A stretch of DNA of 64,000 nt from Candidatus Kouleothrix ribensis (GCA_016722075.1 JADKGW010000002.1:744001-808000); one strand, 5' to 3'; shown: positions 25,703 to 34,686, counted from the first letter of the stretch. Made by a program: numbers and translations. The notes: generated by a model not told the origin, from the letters alone.

Positions 25703-26601
25703 TGCATACAGGCTACTCCAGCCCGCTCACCCTGAATGGCGACCGCAGCGTGCGCGCCGGCAGCTTCGCCGCGCTGGCCGAGGCCATTCGCCGCGCGGCC
25801 GACCTGCGCATCGCCACGGCGTTCCGCCACAACGAGCATATCGACCCGGCCTCGGCCAGTGCCGAGCTGGTGCGCGAGGTGGCCGAGTTCCGCGTCACCT
25901 ACCTGCTCGACAAGCGCTGGAGCGCCGGGATCATGACCCTGCGCCAGCCGGTTGCGCTGCCCGAGGGCTTCGGCCCGCGCCCATCGATGTCGTTCTTCCT
26001 GTACAACCAGGACGGCCAGCAGGCGATTGCGCGGCCCTACCTCGACGGCGCGCCGGCCACGGGCGTACGCGGCGCCGCGCCGCTCGACGACCACAGCGCC
26101 ATGCCGCGCTACCACCAGCTCGACAGCTGGGATGCCGGCACGAACGCGCCGAGCAGCAACTTCGTGTACGACTTCGAGCACTACCACTTTCTGGTGAACG
26201 ACCGCTGGCGCGCGGTGCTGGCGCACGCCGCCGACGGAAGCGTGCTGGCCGGCTCGGTCGAAGCGCTGGCCGAAGCATGCGAGCGCGGCTACCCGATCAA
26301 GCTCGGCATCGACGGGCTATGCGCCGATATGGGCGGCGACGCGATCGACCACACGGTGTTTGTGCATGCCGGATCGTGCTACTACTACAGCGAACGCCGG
26401 CTGTTCATCACCGGCACACACCCGCTAGTGCGCGTGCGGCCGAGCATCCCGCTGCGCTACGCCAGCGGCGGCTGGGATTTCGGCTGGCTCGTGGCCCGCA
26501 GCGACGGCCAGGTGGCGCGCTGGCTGTGCAACCCGTACACCCTGGCGTTCGAAAAGAGCGCCGGGCGCTACGCCATGCGCTGGTTCGTTGCCGATCCCTG
26601 A
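25702..26601 (+). CDS. unknown conserved-looking protein coupled to the sialidase-like gene
   Basis: About 299 residues, with ATGA overlap to the sialidase-like gene (start ATG 25702), so tightly coupled. Visible blocks are YDFEHYHFLVNDRWRAVL, GYPIKLGIDGLCADMGGDAIDHTVFVHAGSCYYYSERRLFITGTHPLVRVRPSIPLRYASGGWDFGWLVARSDG and AGRYAMRWFVADP. It is rich in aromatic residues and beta-prone, without a signal peptide. I do not recognise the family. The coupling suggests it acts with the propeller protein, for instance as a second enzyme or carbohydrate-binding partner. Confidence 0.6.
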   Translation: MHTGYSSPLTLNGDRSVRAGSFAALAEAIRRAADLRIATAFRHNEHIDPASASAELVREVAEFRVTYLLDKRWSAGIMTLRQPVALPEGFGPRPSMSFFLYNQDGQQAIARPYLDGAPATGVRGAAPLDDHSAMPRYHQLDSWDAGTNAPSSNFVYDFEHYHFLVNDRWRAVLAHAADGSVLAGSVEALAEACERGYPIKLGIDGLCADMGGDAIDHTVFVHAGSCYYYSERRLFITGTHPLVRVRPSIPLRYASGGWDFGWLVARSDGQVARWLCNPYTLAFEKSAGRYAMRWFVADP

Positions 26602-26619
26602 GCGGGCAGGCACCGGCTG

Positions 26620-26750
26620 AGGTTCTTTACGAGTATGGTGCTCTGTTTTGGCACGGAGTGCCAAAACAGAGCACCCAAGAGAGGTAAGTACCTTGCCGCC
26701 GCAGGCGAATGGGCACGCTACGCGGGCCACGCATACGCCCTGCTACTAAG
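26620..26750. repeat. composite palindromic element, copy H
   Basis: A perfect 18-bp stem GGTGCTCTGTTTTGGCAC at 26637-26654, loop GGA, complementary arm 26658-26675. The right outer arm is AAGTACCTTGCCGCCGCAGG, with an outer flank near CACGCATACGCCCTGC. Confidence 0.85.
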
Positions 26751-26759
26751 GAGAACCGA

Positions 26760-27668
26760 TTGGACTACCGAACACTGGGGCGTAGCCACCTGCGCGTAAG
26801 CGCGATCGGCATGGGCGGCGCAACCTTCGGGCGCGAGATCGACGAGCCGGCCGCATTCGCAGTGCTCGATCGGGCGCTCGCGCGCGGGATCACGCTCTTC
26901 GACACCGCCGAGGCCTATTCGGCCGGCAAGTCCGAAGCGATCCTGGGTCGCTGGGTCGCCAGCCGCGGCGTACGCAACCAGATCGTGCTGGCCACCAAGG
27001 TCGCGCCGGCGCTGGGCGGCGCACGCGTGATCGCTGCGGCCGAGGCCAGCCTGCGCCGGCTGCAGGTCGATACGATCGACCTGTTTCAGCTGCACAGCTG
27101 GGATGCCGGCACACCGCTGGAAGAGACGCTCGCGGCGCTGGATACGCTGGTGCGCGCGGGCAAGGCCCGCTATATCGGCTGCAGCAACTTTGCGGCCTGG
27201 CAGCTGTGCAAGGCGCTCTGGCGCCAGGATGTGGCCGGCGCGGCCCGGCTCGAGTGCGTGCAGCCGGTGTACAACCTGGCCAAGCGCGAGATCGAGGGCG
27301 AGCTGCTGCCGCTGTGCGCCGACCAGCAGCTCGGCGTGATCACCTACAGCCCGCTCGGCGCGGGTTTCCTGACCGGCAAGTACCACCAGCATGGCCCGGT
27401 GCCGCACGGCACACGCTTCGCGATCGTGCCCGGCCACCAGGCGATCTACTTCAACGACGCGGCCTTCCAGGCCATGGAGCGGCTGCGCGCGTGCGCGGCC
27501 GAGATCGACATCCCGATGGCCCAGCTGGGCCTGGCCTGGGTGCTCAGCCGGCCGGGCATCACCACCACGCTGATCGGCGCACGCGACGTGAGCCAGGTCG
27601 ACCAGGCCTTCGAGGCTGCGGCGCTGGCGCGCTCGGAAGCGCTGCGCGCCGCGATCGAGCTGCTGTAG
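26760..27668 (+). CDS. aldo/keto reductase (2 of 2)
   Basis: A 302-residue NAD(P)-dependent aldo/keto reductase: LDYRTLGRSHLRVSAIGMGGATFG, FDTAEAYSAGKSEAILGRWV (catalytic aspartate and tyrosine), VLATKVAP, IDLFQLHSWDAGTPLEETLAALD (catalytic histidine), YIGCSNFAAWQL and GVITYSPLGAGFLTGKY. The TTG at 26760 has AAGGAG six bases upstream, and the same TTG-GAC-TAC-CG start is used by the paralog at 6544, so I take TTG rather than the ATG at 26709. It is part of the block 26760-29559 with an epimerase-like gene and a Gfo/Idh/MocA gene. Confidence 0.88.
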   Translation: MDYRTLGRSHLRVSAIGMGGATFGREIDEPAAFAVLDRALARGITLFDTAEAYSAGKSEAILGRWVASRGVRNQIVLATKVAPALGGARVIAAAEASLRRLQVDTIDLFQLHSWDAGTPLEETLAALDTLVRAGKARYIGCSNFAAWQLCKALWRQDVAGAARLECVQPVYNLAKREIEGELLPLCADQQLGVITYSPLGAGFLTGKYHQHGPVPHGTRFAIVPGHQAIYFNDAAFQAMERLRACAAEIDIPMAQLGLAWVLSRPGITTTLIGARDVSQVDQAFEAAALARSEALRAAIELL

Positions 27669-27702
27669 CAGGCTTGCCGCAGGCAAAGAGAAAGGAGACC
27701 CC

Positions 27703-28506
27703 GTGAGCGCAGAGAATCCCGCGTCCGCGCGTCCGCGCGTGCTCGTCACCGGCGCGAGCGGCCTGATCGGCGGGCTGACGATCGCCAACCTCGCGCACAA
27801 GTACGCCTTCAGCGGCCTGAGCCGCCGGCCGGTGGCGGGCATCCCGCACACCCAGGCCGACATCGCCGACCAGGCGGCGGTGCAGCGCGCCTGCCAGGGC
27901 ACCGACATGGTGCTGCACCTGGCGGCCGAGGTCGAAGACTACAACAACTGGGACAAGGTGTTCGCCAACACCATGGGCGGCACGCTGAACGTCTACCGCG
28001 CGGCCCAGGCCGCCGGGGTATGGCGAGTGGTATTCATGAGCACCGGCAGCACTATGTGCGGCTACGAGTGGTTCGAGGGCTCGCCTTACGGCGCGCTGGC
28101 GCGCAACGAGTTCGAGCGGCTGCCCGAGGGCGCGGGCATGCTCGACTACCGCGACCCGCCGCGCCCCGACGGCCCGTACGCGGTCGGCAAGCTGTTCGGC
28201 GAAAACGCCGGGCGCTGGTTCTCCGACCACTACGGCATGTCGGTGATCTGCATTCGCCTGGGCGCGGTGCTGCCAAGCGATCGGCCCGAGCTGATCCGCC
28301 ACTTCCCAGGCTACCTGTCGCAGGCCGACGCGGTGCAGATGATCGACAAGTGCCTCGGCGCGCCGCGCGAGCTCAAGTTCGATATCTTCGACGCGATCTC
28401 GGAGAACTCGCGGCGCTGGCGCGATACCGGCCACGCCAAGCAGGTGCTGGGCTGGCAGCCAGCCGGATCGTCCGACAACTTCGACCCGCGCGCGCTGGTT
28501 CAATAG
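27703..28506 (+). CDS. NAD-dependent epimerase/dehydratase-like SDR (uronate dehydrogenase-like)
   Basis: A 267-residue extended short-chain dehydrogenase. The Rossmann motif is VLVTGASGLIGG near residue 15, DMVLHLAAEVEDYNNWDKVFANTMGGTLNVYRAA follows, and the catalytic serine region FMSTGST and YAVGK (tyrosine-lysine) are present. Length and motif spacing resemble NAD uronate dehydrogenases and short epimerases, but the substrate cannot be assigned. AAAGGAG precedes the start (GTG 27703). It lies between an aldo/keto reductase and a Gfo/Idh/MocA dehydrogenase. Confidence 0.82.
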   Translation: MSAENPASARPRVLVTGASGLIGGLTIANLAHKYAFSGLSRRPVAGIPHTQADIADQAAVQRACQGTDMVLHLAAEVEDYNNWDKVFANTMGGTLNVYRAAQAAGVWRVVFMSTGSTMCGYEWFEGSPYGALARNEFERLPEGAGMLDYRDPPRPDGPYAVGKLFGENAGRWFSDHYGMSVICIRLGAVLPSDRPELIRHFPGYLSQADAVQMIDKCLGAPRELKFDIFDAISENSRRWRDTGHAKQVLGWQPAGSSDNFDPRALVQ

Positions 28507-28521
28507 CGAAAGGACGACCCA

Positions 28522-29559
28522 ATGCGCAAGCTCCGTTACGGCATCCTCGGCTCGGGCTTCATGGGCCGCACCCACGCCGAGGCGATCCGCCAGATCCAGA
28601 ACGCCGAGCTGATCGCGGTGGCGCTCGGCACGCGCGCGCCCAGGCTGGCGGCCGACTACGGCGCGCAGCTGTGCGCCAGCACCGACGAGCTGATCGCGCG
28701 CGACGATATCGACGCGGTGATCATCACCACGCCGCAGTATGCCCACGCCGAGCAGGCGCTGGCGGCGGCGGCCTGCGGCAAGCACCTGTTCGTCGAGAAG
28801 CCCATGACTACCAGCGTTGCGGACGCCGACGCGATCATTGCGGCGTGTGCCACGCGCGGGCTGGCGCTCTCGGTGGGCTACCAGCAGCGCTACCGCACGG
28901 TGCCGCGCGCCAGCTACGAGCAGATCCGCGCCGGCGCGATCGGCCAGGTTCACACCATCCAGTTTGCGCAAACCTTCCAGATGTTCGTCGACCCGGCCTT
29001 CGGCGGCGATTGGTCGTGGTGGGCCAACCCGGCCAGCGTCGGCCACATCCTGGCCGGCGGCGTGCATGCGATCGACCTGTGCCGCTGGATGCTCGGCGCC
29101 GAGGTCGTGAGTGTGTTTGGCCACTCGCGCACCTTCCGCGAGCCGCACGAGCCTGAGAACACGACCATGGGCCTGCTGATGTTCGACAACGGCACGATCA
29201 TGAGCCTGTGGGCCAGCAGTGCCTGCCCGCCACCCGGCTTCCCAGGGCTGACCTTCCGCGCCCAGATCATGGGGTCGAGCGGCATGCTCGACATGGACGC
29301 CTATGATGCGCTGCGGCTGGCCAACGACGGCAGCTGGCGCACCGTGGCCGAGCAGCCGCCCGTCAACACCGAGCATGCCGCCACGGCGTTCGGCTTCCCG
29401 CGCATGCACGCATACATCGAGCAGCTGGCGGTATACACCAACGCTGTGCTGGCCGGCACGCCACCGCCAGTCAGCGGCGCCGACGGCCGCGCGGGTGTGG
29501 CGGCCGCCCTGGCGCTGCTCGAGTCGTCGCGCACAGGCCAGCTGGTGGCGCTGCGGTAG
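28522..29559 (+). CDS. Gfo/Idh/MocA-family oxidoreductase (3 of 3)
   Basis: A 345-residue paralog of the enzymes at 13220 and 15949. It has RYGILGSGFMGRTHAEAIRQIQNAELIAVALG, then IDAVIITTPQYAHAEQALAAAACGKHLFVEKPMTTSVADADAIIAACATRGLALSVGYQQRY, and GHILAGGVHAIDLCRWMLGAEVVSVFGHS, where H-A-I-D replaces H-N-F-D of the other two. GAAAGGACG precedes ATG. It is the last gene of its block. Confidence 0.92.
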   Translation: MRKLRYGILGSGFMGRTHAEAIRQIQNAELIAVALGTRAPRLAADYGAQLCASTDELIARDDIDAVIITTPQYAHAEQALAAAACGKHLFVEKPMTTSVADADAIIAACATRGLALSVGYQQRYRTVPRASYEQIRAGAIGQVHTIQFAQTFQMFVDPAFGGDWSWWANPASVGHILAGGVHAIDLCRWMLGAEVVSVFGHSRTFREPHEPENTTMGLLMFDNGTIMSLWASSACPPPGFPGLTFRAQIMGSSGMLDMDAYDALRLANDGSWRTVAEQPPVNTEHAATAFGFPRMHAYIEQLAVYTNAVLAGTPPPVSGADGRAGVAAALALLESSRTGQLVALR

Positions 29560-29590
29560 GCATCTTGCGCAGGCGCGCGTGGCAGGCTGG

Positions 29591-29700
29591 ATCGCCTGCG
29601 GCAGCGCGGTACTGTTCATTTGAGTGTGTGCGCTGCTGCGCGCGAAGTGCGCAGCAGCGCACGCAGAACGTCGTAAAGCATAGCGGCAGAATGTTCCACC
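29591..29700. repeat. composite palindromic element, copy I
   Basis: Stem GTGCGCTGCTGCGC at 29628-29641 with GCGCAGCAGCGCAC at 29649-29662 (14 bp, 7-base loop). The left outer arm is CGCCTGCGGCAGCGCGGTAC at 29593-29612. Confidence 0.85.
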
Positions 29701-29718
29701 CGATGAAATACAACCTTC

Positions 29719-29748
29719 TTGATCTGAAACGCCGCGCCGGTATATAGT
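29719..29748 (+). promoter_or_regulatory. possible promoter for the threonine-synthase-like gene
   Basis: TTGATC (29719-29724), 18 bases, TATAGT (29743-29748), about 48 bases before the ATG at 29796. It is weaker than the three promoters with operators, and the 17-mer operator is absent. Confidence 0.4.
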
Positions 29749-29795
29749 GACGGTAATCTCCCTATCGATTGGCCAGCCCTCGACATGGAGCGCTT

Positions 29796-30998
29796 ATGTC
29801 GCGCCTCGCATGCACAAGCTGCGAGTGGCAGTCTGCCGACGCCGATCTGAGCGCCTGCCCGGCGTGCGCCGCCACGCTCGACGTGGCCTACGATTCGCCG
29901 GCGAGCGCGGCCCGGCCCGAGCTGCCGGGGCTGTGGCGCTATGCCGCGCGCCTGCCGCTGCGCGACCCGGCGCAGCTCGTCAGTATGGGCGAGGGCAATA
30001 CGGCGCTGGTGCGCGCGGCCCGGCTGGGCGATGGGGTAGCCGAGCTGCACTTCAAGCTCGAGGGCGCCAACCCGACCGGCTCGTACAAGGATCGCATCGC
30101 CGCAGTCGGGATCACGCGGCTGCGCGAGCTGGGCAAGCATGCCTGGGCCGCCACGTCTTCTGGTAATGCCGGCGCGGCGATTGCGGCCTATGGCGTGCGC
30201 GCCGGCCTCGACGGCTACCTGTTCACGCTCGAAAGGGCCGCGCGCGCGAAGATCGCCCAGATCCTGGCCTATGGCCCACGCGTGTTCGCGGTCGAGCGGC
30301 TGGGCTACGACCCGCAGGTCGAGCAGGCCACCTGGCGCAATATCGCGGCGCTGTGCGCGGCGCGCGGCTGGGGCATGCTGGTGACGGCGCGGCGCTTCAG
30401 CCCGCACGCCATGGAGGGCGTCAAGACGATCGCCTACGAGATCTGCGAGCAGCTCGGCGGCGCGCCCGACCTGGTGTATGTGCCGGTGGGCGGCGGCGGC
30501 CTGCTCAGCGCCACCTGGAAGGGCTTCGTCGAATGGCACGCCGCCGGCCTGGTCGATCGGCTGCCGCAGATGGTTGCGGTGCAGCCGCAGGGCTGCGACG
30601 GCATCACGCAGGCATGGCAGGCCGGCCACGCGGTGCGGCCGATCGACGGCTGCGCCAGCACGATCTCGGGCCTGCAGCTGACTGCCCCGCCCGATGGCGA
30701 TCTGGTGCTGCGCGCGCTGCGCGAATCGGGCGGCTGGGCACGCTCGGTGCCCGACGATGCAACCTATGCCGCGCAGGCCGAGCTGGCCGCGCGCGAGGGG
30801 CTATTCGCCGAGCCGGCCGCCGCGATCACGCTGGCCGGGCTGCGCGCCGACGTAGCGGCCGGCCGGCTGCGCGGCCACGAGCGGGTGGTGTGCCTGCTTA
30901 CAGGCAGTGGCTTCAAAGACGCCAGCGCGCTCCAGCGCATGGCCGAGCGGCGCGCGGTTCAGCCCATCACGGCCGACGATATTGTACACATACGCTGA
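29796..30998 (+). CDS. threonine synthase-like PLP enzyme with N-terminal zinc ribbon
   Basis: A 400-residue fold-type II PLP enzyme. An N-terminal zinc ribbon has C6, C9, C21 and C24 (CTSC...CPAC). FKLEGANPTGSYKDR carries the Schiff-base lysine (K98), SSGNAGAAIAAYG binds the substrate carboxylate, and YVPVGGGGLLSATWKG binds the PLP phosphate. True threonine synthases share this layout, but ammonia-lyases for other amino acids do too. Within this cluster a beta-elimination or deamination role is at least as likely as biosynthesis. Its stop overlaps the ATG of the SDR that follows. Confidence 0.85.
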   Translation: MSRLACTSCEWQSADADLSACPACAATLDVAYDSPASAARPELPGLWRYAARLPLRDPAQLVSMGEGNTALVRAARLGDGVAELHFKLEGANPTGSYKDRIAAVGITRLRELGKHAWAATSSGNAGAAIAAYGVRAGLDGYLFTLERAARAKIAQILAYGPRVFAVERLGYDPQVEQATWRNIAALCAARGWGMLVTARRFSPHAMEGVKTIAYEICEQLGGAPDLVYVPVGGGGLLSATWKGFVEWHAAGLVDRLPQMVAVQPQGCDGITQAWQAGHAVRPIDGCASTISGLQLTAPPDGDLVLRALRESGGWARSVPDDATYAAQAELAAREGLFAEPAAAITLAGLRADVAAGRLRGHERVVCLLTGSGFKDASALQRMAERRAVQPITADDIVHIR

Positions 30999-31774
30999 TG
31001 CAACGACTCGCTGATAAAGTGGTGATTGTGACCGGCGGCGGCACCGGGATTGGCCTGGGGGTCGCGCGCAGCTGTGCCGAGGCCGGCGCGCGCGTGGTGC
31101 TGGCCCAGCGCCGGCTGGAGACCGCCGAGCAAGCTGCTGCCACGCTGCGCGCGGCCGGGCACCAGGCGCTCGGGCTGCGCTGCGACGTGAGCAACCGCGA
31201 CTCGGTGCGCGCGCTGATCGCGGCGGCGGTGGCGATCTTCGGCCGGCTGGATGTGCTGGTCAACAATGCCGCGCTCACCGGCGCAGCAGCCGAGGCGCGC
31301 GCGTTCCTCGACGAAACCGACGCGCACTGGCGGCAGATCATCGACATCAACCTCGGCGGCGCGTTCATCTGCACGCAAGAGGCGGCCAGGCAGCTGATCG
31401 CGCAGGGCGGCGGCGGCAGCATTATCAACATCTCGTCGGTGGCGCAGTATGCCGCGCAAGAGCACTCGGCGCCCTACTGCGCGAGTAAGGCCGGCCTCGA
31501 CGGGCTGACCAAAGTCGCGGCGATCGAGCTGGCCCCGCACGGCATCCGCGTCAATAGCGTGGCCCCCGGCGATATCGACACCGACGCCAGCCACGCAGTG
31601 GTTGCCCAGGCCCACGCGCGCGGCGCCACCGGCCGGTTCTTCCGGTTCACACCGCTCGACCGGCGCGGCCGGCCCGAGGAGGTCGGCCAGGTAGTCGCGT
31701 TCCTGGCCAGCGACGAGGCCAGCTTCGTCACTGGCGCGACATGGCTGGTGGATGGCGGCTTCCTCAGCTATTGA
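30998..31774 (+). CDS. short-chain dehydrogenase (classical SDR, 1 of 3)
   Basis: A 258-residue classical SDR: KVVIVTGGGTGIGLGVARS (TGxxxGxG), NNAALTGA, INISSVAQYAAQEHSAPYCASKAGLDGLTKVAAIELAPHGIRVNSVAPGDIDT with the S-Y-K triad, and FVTGATWLVDGGF at the end. The ATG overlaps the upstream stop (ATGA), so translation is coupled to the threonine-synthase-like enzyme. It probably oxidises or reduces a hydroxyl of the same pathway intermediate. Confidence 0.9.
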   Translation: MQRLADKVVIVTGGGTGIGLGVARSCAEAGARVVLAQRRLETAEQAAATLRAAGHQALGLRCDVSNRDSVRALIAAAVAIFGRLDVLVNNAALTGAAAEARAFLDETDAHWRQIIDINLGGAFICTQEAARQLIAQGGGGSIINISSVAQYAAQEHSAPYCASKAGLDGLTKVAAIELAPHGIRVNSVAPGDIDTDASHAVVAQAHARGATGRFFRFTPLDRRGRPEEVGQVVAFLASDEASFVTGATWLVDGGFLSY

Positions 31775-31785
31775 CGACTGTTATA

Positions 31786-31857
31786 ACCACGAAGCGCACG
31801 AAGCAACGAGAAATTCCTCATCTGCGTGGCTTTCGCGTCTTCCTACCTTCGTGGTAC
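31786..31857. repeat. inverted intergenic repeat (ACCACGAAG family)
   Basis: ACCACGAAG near 31786 is mirrored by CTTCGTGGT near 31849, with CACGAAGCAACGAG and GCTTTCGCGTCTTC between. This resembles a palindromic interspersed sequence seen widely in bacterial genomes. It sits between the SDR stop and the ATG at 31872. Confidence 0.55.
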
Positions 31858-31871
31858 CGAAACGTAGCGCG

Positions 31872-33455
31872 ATGGACTATGATGCGATCATTATTGGGGC
31901 GGGCCACAACGGGCTGGTAGCCGCGTTCTACCTGGCGCGGGCCGGGCTGCGTGTGCTGGTGCTCGAGGCACGCGCGATCGTCGGCGGTAGCTGCGTCACC
32001 GAGGAGCTCATCCCCGGCTACCGCTTCTCGACATGCGCGAATGTCGTCTGGGCGATGCGCCCGCAGATCATCGCCGACATGGGCCTGCACGAGCGCGGCC
32101 TGACTGTCGATACCCGCCAGTTCCTGCGGCTGCTGCCCGACGGCCGCTACCTCTTCACCGAGCGGCTCGCGAGCGCCGCGCCGGGGGCAGCGCTCACGGC
32201 GATCCAGCACGAGATCGCCAGGTTCTCGGCGGCCGACGCGGCCGCGTTCCCAGGCTGGGTCGAGTTCCTGGCCCGGCTGACGCGCATACTCGGCCCCTGG
32301 CTGCTCGATCAGCCGCCGCAGCTGCACGCGATCTATGCCCGCTGCGCCGACGCCGCCGATCGCCAGGCGCTCGACCTGGTGCTCACCAACTCGATCGCCG
32401 CGCTGGCCGACCGCTTCTTCGAGTCGGAGGTTATGCGCGATGTCGGCGTCGCGGCCGATATCGGCGATGTCTACGATCGCGGCACCGGGCTGCTGTTCGC
32501 GCTCACCACCGCCATGGGCGCCTACAGCGAAACCGGCGCGCCGGTGCTGAATGGCTTCATCCGCGGCGGCATGGGCCGGCTGACCGAGCTGATCGCCGAG
32601 GCAGCGTGCGAGCAGGGGGCCAGCATTCGCACGTGTGCGCCGGTTGCCCGCGTGCTGATCGAGCGCGGGCAGGCGCAGGGCGTCGAGCTGGCCTCGGGCG
32701 AGCGCATCAGCGCGCGGCTGGTTATCTCGAACGCCGATCCGAAGCGCACGTTCCTCAGCCTGATCGATGCCGAGGCGCTCGACCCACACTTGCTCGGGCG
32801 CGTGCAGGCCATTCAGACGCACGCCGCCGCCGGGCTGAAATTGCACTGCGCGCTCGGCGAGATGCTCGAGTACCGGCTAGACCGCCGGCTGAGCGACCAG
32901 CAGCTGCGCGAGGCGACACTGATCATCGCGCCGAATCGGGCCTACCGCCAGGCTGCCTGGCAGGCTGCCGCGCAGGGCGAGCTGCCCGAGCAGCCGGTTA
33001 TCGCCGGCTTTCTGCCCAGCGTGTACGACCCGACGCTCGCGCCGCCCGGCGGCTACACCTGGTCGGCCTATGTGGTGTGGGTGCCGGTTACCCCCCGGCG
33101 TGGAACCTGGGCCGACCGCAAGGATGAAATGGCCGAGCGGCTATTCAGCGTGATGCAGCACTATGCGCCGAACTTCCGGCGTGCGCTGAAGGACTATGTG
33201 CTGATCACGCCGGAGTATCTGCAGCAGCACATGCTGCTGACCGACGGCAACATCCACCACGTCGACGCGATCCCGTCGCAGCTGCTGTGGCAGCGCCCGC
33301 TCGCCGAGCTGGCGCACTACCGCACGCCGATCGGCGGGCTATACCTGTGTGGCGCCGGCACCCACCCGTGGGGCGAGGTCAGCGGCGCGCCGGGCTACAA
33401 CGCCGCGCACGCTATTCTGAGCGATCTTGCGCCAGGCGACCGGGTGACGCCATGA
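31872..33455 (+). CDS. phytoene dehydrogenase-like FAD oxidoreductase
   Basis: A 527-residue flavoprotein: MDYDAIIIGAGHNGLVAAFYLARAGLRVLVLEARAIVGGSCVTEELIPGYRFSTCANVVW is the N-terminal FAD motif of the phytoene desaturase/PYROXD2 group. ARLVISNADPKRTFLSLI and GLYLCGAGTHPWGEVSGAPGYNAAHAIL close the FAD domain. I chose ATG 31872; the open frame runs further upstream only through repeat sequence. These proteins are often annotated as carotenoid enzymes, but there are no carotenoid genes here, and a dehydrogenase for the local pathway is more likely. Confidence 0.85.
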   Translation: MDYDAIIIGAGHNGLVAAFYLARAGLRVLVLEARAIVGGSCVTEELIPGYRFSTCANVVWAMRPQIIADMGLHERGLTVDTRQFLRLLPDGRYLFTERLASAAPGAALTAIQHEIARFSAADAAAFPGWVEFLARLTRILGPWLLDQPPQLHAIYARCADAADRQALDLVLTNSIAALADRFFESEVMRDVGVAADIGDVYDRGTGLLFALTTAMGAYSETGAPVLNGFIRGGMGRLTELIAEAACEQGASIRTCAPVARVLIERGQAQGVELASGERISARLVISNADPKRTFLSLIDAEALDPHLLGRVQAIQTHAAAGLKLHCALGEMLEYRLDRRLSDQQLREATLIIAPNRAYRQAAWQAAAQGELPEQPVIAGFLPSVYDPTLAPPGGYTWSAYVVWVPVTPRRGTWADRKDEMAERLFSVMQHYAPNFRRALKDYVLITPEYLQQHMLLTDGNIHHVDAIPSQLLWQRPLAELAHYRTPIGGLYLCGAGTHPWGEVSGAPGYNAAHAILSDLAPGDRVTP

Positions 33456-33489
33456 CCCGCTGCCAGGCCGCGCGCCGGCCGATCGCGGT

Positions 33490-33672
33490 ATGGCCTGGGG
33501 TAAGAGCACGTACGCAGCTGGCGGTTTTTGCCTGCAGCAGCATGAGACGTTTCTGTTCTCGCGTGTTCGGTTTTGCGCTCTACGATCGCAAAACCGAACA
33601 TACAAAAAATGAAGTACCACTCTACTGAAGGCAGCAATTGCCCGAAACGCGGCCCACCGCATAACTCCTATC
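33490..33672. repeat. composite palindromic element, copy J
   Basis: A perfect 14-bp stem TGTTCGGTTTTGCG at 33564-33577 with CGCAAAACCGAACA at 33587-33600. The right flank is AAGTACCACTCTACTGAAGGCAG, and the outer flank is ACCGCATAACTCC. The left outer arm is degenerate (TTTTTGCCTGCAGCAGCATG). Confidence 0.8.
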
Positions 33673-33687
33673 ACGTAAGGATGGCCC

Positions 33688-34632
33688 ATGAACGATAGCA
33701 CTGCCAACCAGCACCTGGTCTATCTCAACGGCGAGCTGGTACCGCGCGACGAAGCCCGGATCTCGGTGTTCGACTCGGCCGTGATGCTCGGCGACACCGT
33801 GACCGAATCGACCCGCACGTTCGGCCACCGGCCGTTCAAGCTCGACCAGCACATCGCCCGGCTGTACAAGTCGCTGAAGGTCACGCGGATCAACCCCGGC
33901 ATGACCCCGGCCGAGATGACCGAGCTATCGCTGCGCGTGCTCGCGGCCAACCGCCACCTGCTCGGCCCCGCCGACGACTGCTGGCTGGTGCATAACATCT
34001 CGCGCGGCATCTCGGTGGCTGGCGCCGACCCGACTGTGCAGCGCTCACCGGCGACGATCATCATCTTCACCGCGCCGATGATCCTGACTGACTGGGCCAG
34101 GTTCTACGTCGACGGCTGCCACGCCGTGACGCCGCCGAGCCGGGCCATGCCGGCGCAGGCGCTCGACGCGCGGATCAAGAACCGCAGCCGCATGGCCTAC
34201 ACCCTGGCCGAGATCGAGGTCAAGCTGGTCGACCCGCAGGCCCAGGGCATTCTGCTCGACATCGACGGCAACATCGCCGAGAACAAGGGCGGCAATTTCT
34301 TCATCGTCGCCGATGGCGTGCTGAAGACGCCGCTGGTCAGCAATGCGCTGGCCGGCATCAGCCGCGCCACGGTGATCGAGCTGGCCGGCAGCCTGGGCAT
34401 CGGCGTGCGCGAGACGAACATTCAGCCCTACGACGTGTACACCGCCGACGAGGCCTTCTTCACCAGCACGCCCTACTGCATGATGCCGGCGACGCGCTTC
34501 AACGGCCTGCCAGTCGGCGACGGCGCGGTTGGCCCGATTACGCAGCGGCTGCTGGCCGCCTGGAGCGAGCTGGTCGGCGTCGATATCGTGGCCCAGGGTC
34601 TGAATCAGCTCAGCATGGCTGACACGCACTAA
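33688..34632 (+). CDS. class IV (branched-chain-type) aminotransferase
   Basis: A 314-residue fold-type IV PLP protein: VYLNGELVPRDEARISVFDSAVMLGDTVTESTRTFGHRPFKLDQHIARLY, the Schiff-base lysine in ARIKNRSRMAYTLAEIE (K164), the PLP-binding glutamate region IAENKGGNFFIV and ETNIQPYDVYTADEAFFTSTPY. Class IV covers branched-chain and D-amino-acid aminotransferases and aminodeoxychorismate lyase. TAAGGATGGCCC precedes ATG. It adds a third structural type of PLP enzyme to this cluster. Confidence 0.88.
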   Translation: MNDSTANQHLVYLNGELVPRDEARISVFDSAVMLGDTVTESTRTFGHRPFKLDQHIARLYKSLKVTRINPGMTPAEMTELSLRVLAANRHLLGPADDCWLVHNISRGISVAGADPTVQRSPATIIIFTAPMILTDWARFYVDGCHAVTPPSRAMPAQALDARIKNRSRMAYTLAEIEVKLVDPQAQGILLDIDGNIAENKGGNFFIVADGVLKTPLVSNALAGISRATVIELAGSLGIGVRETNIQPYDVYTADEAFFTSTPYCMMPATRFNGLPVGDGAVGPITQRLLAAWSELVGVDIVAQGLNQLSMADTH

Positions 34633-34686
34633 GGCAGAGACCGGCGCCTGGCGCACTTCGCGTCGCTCGCAAAAAGAGGGCAGATC

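Noticed and set aside
27559..29619. 686-residue minus-strand reading frame
   Set aside because: It lies exactly opposite three well-recognised plus-strand genes (AKR, epimerase-like, Gfo/Idh/MocA) and has the histidine/arginine/alanine-rich translation typical of an antisense shadow in GC-rich DNA.
31872..33455. Carotenoid biosynthesis gene
   Set aside because: The fold is phytoene-dehydrogenase-like, but no phytoene synthase or other carotenoid gene is nearby; the subgroup (PYROXD2-like) is commonly misnamed.
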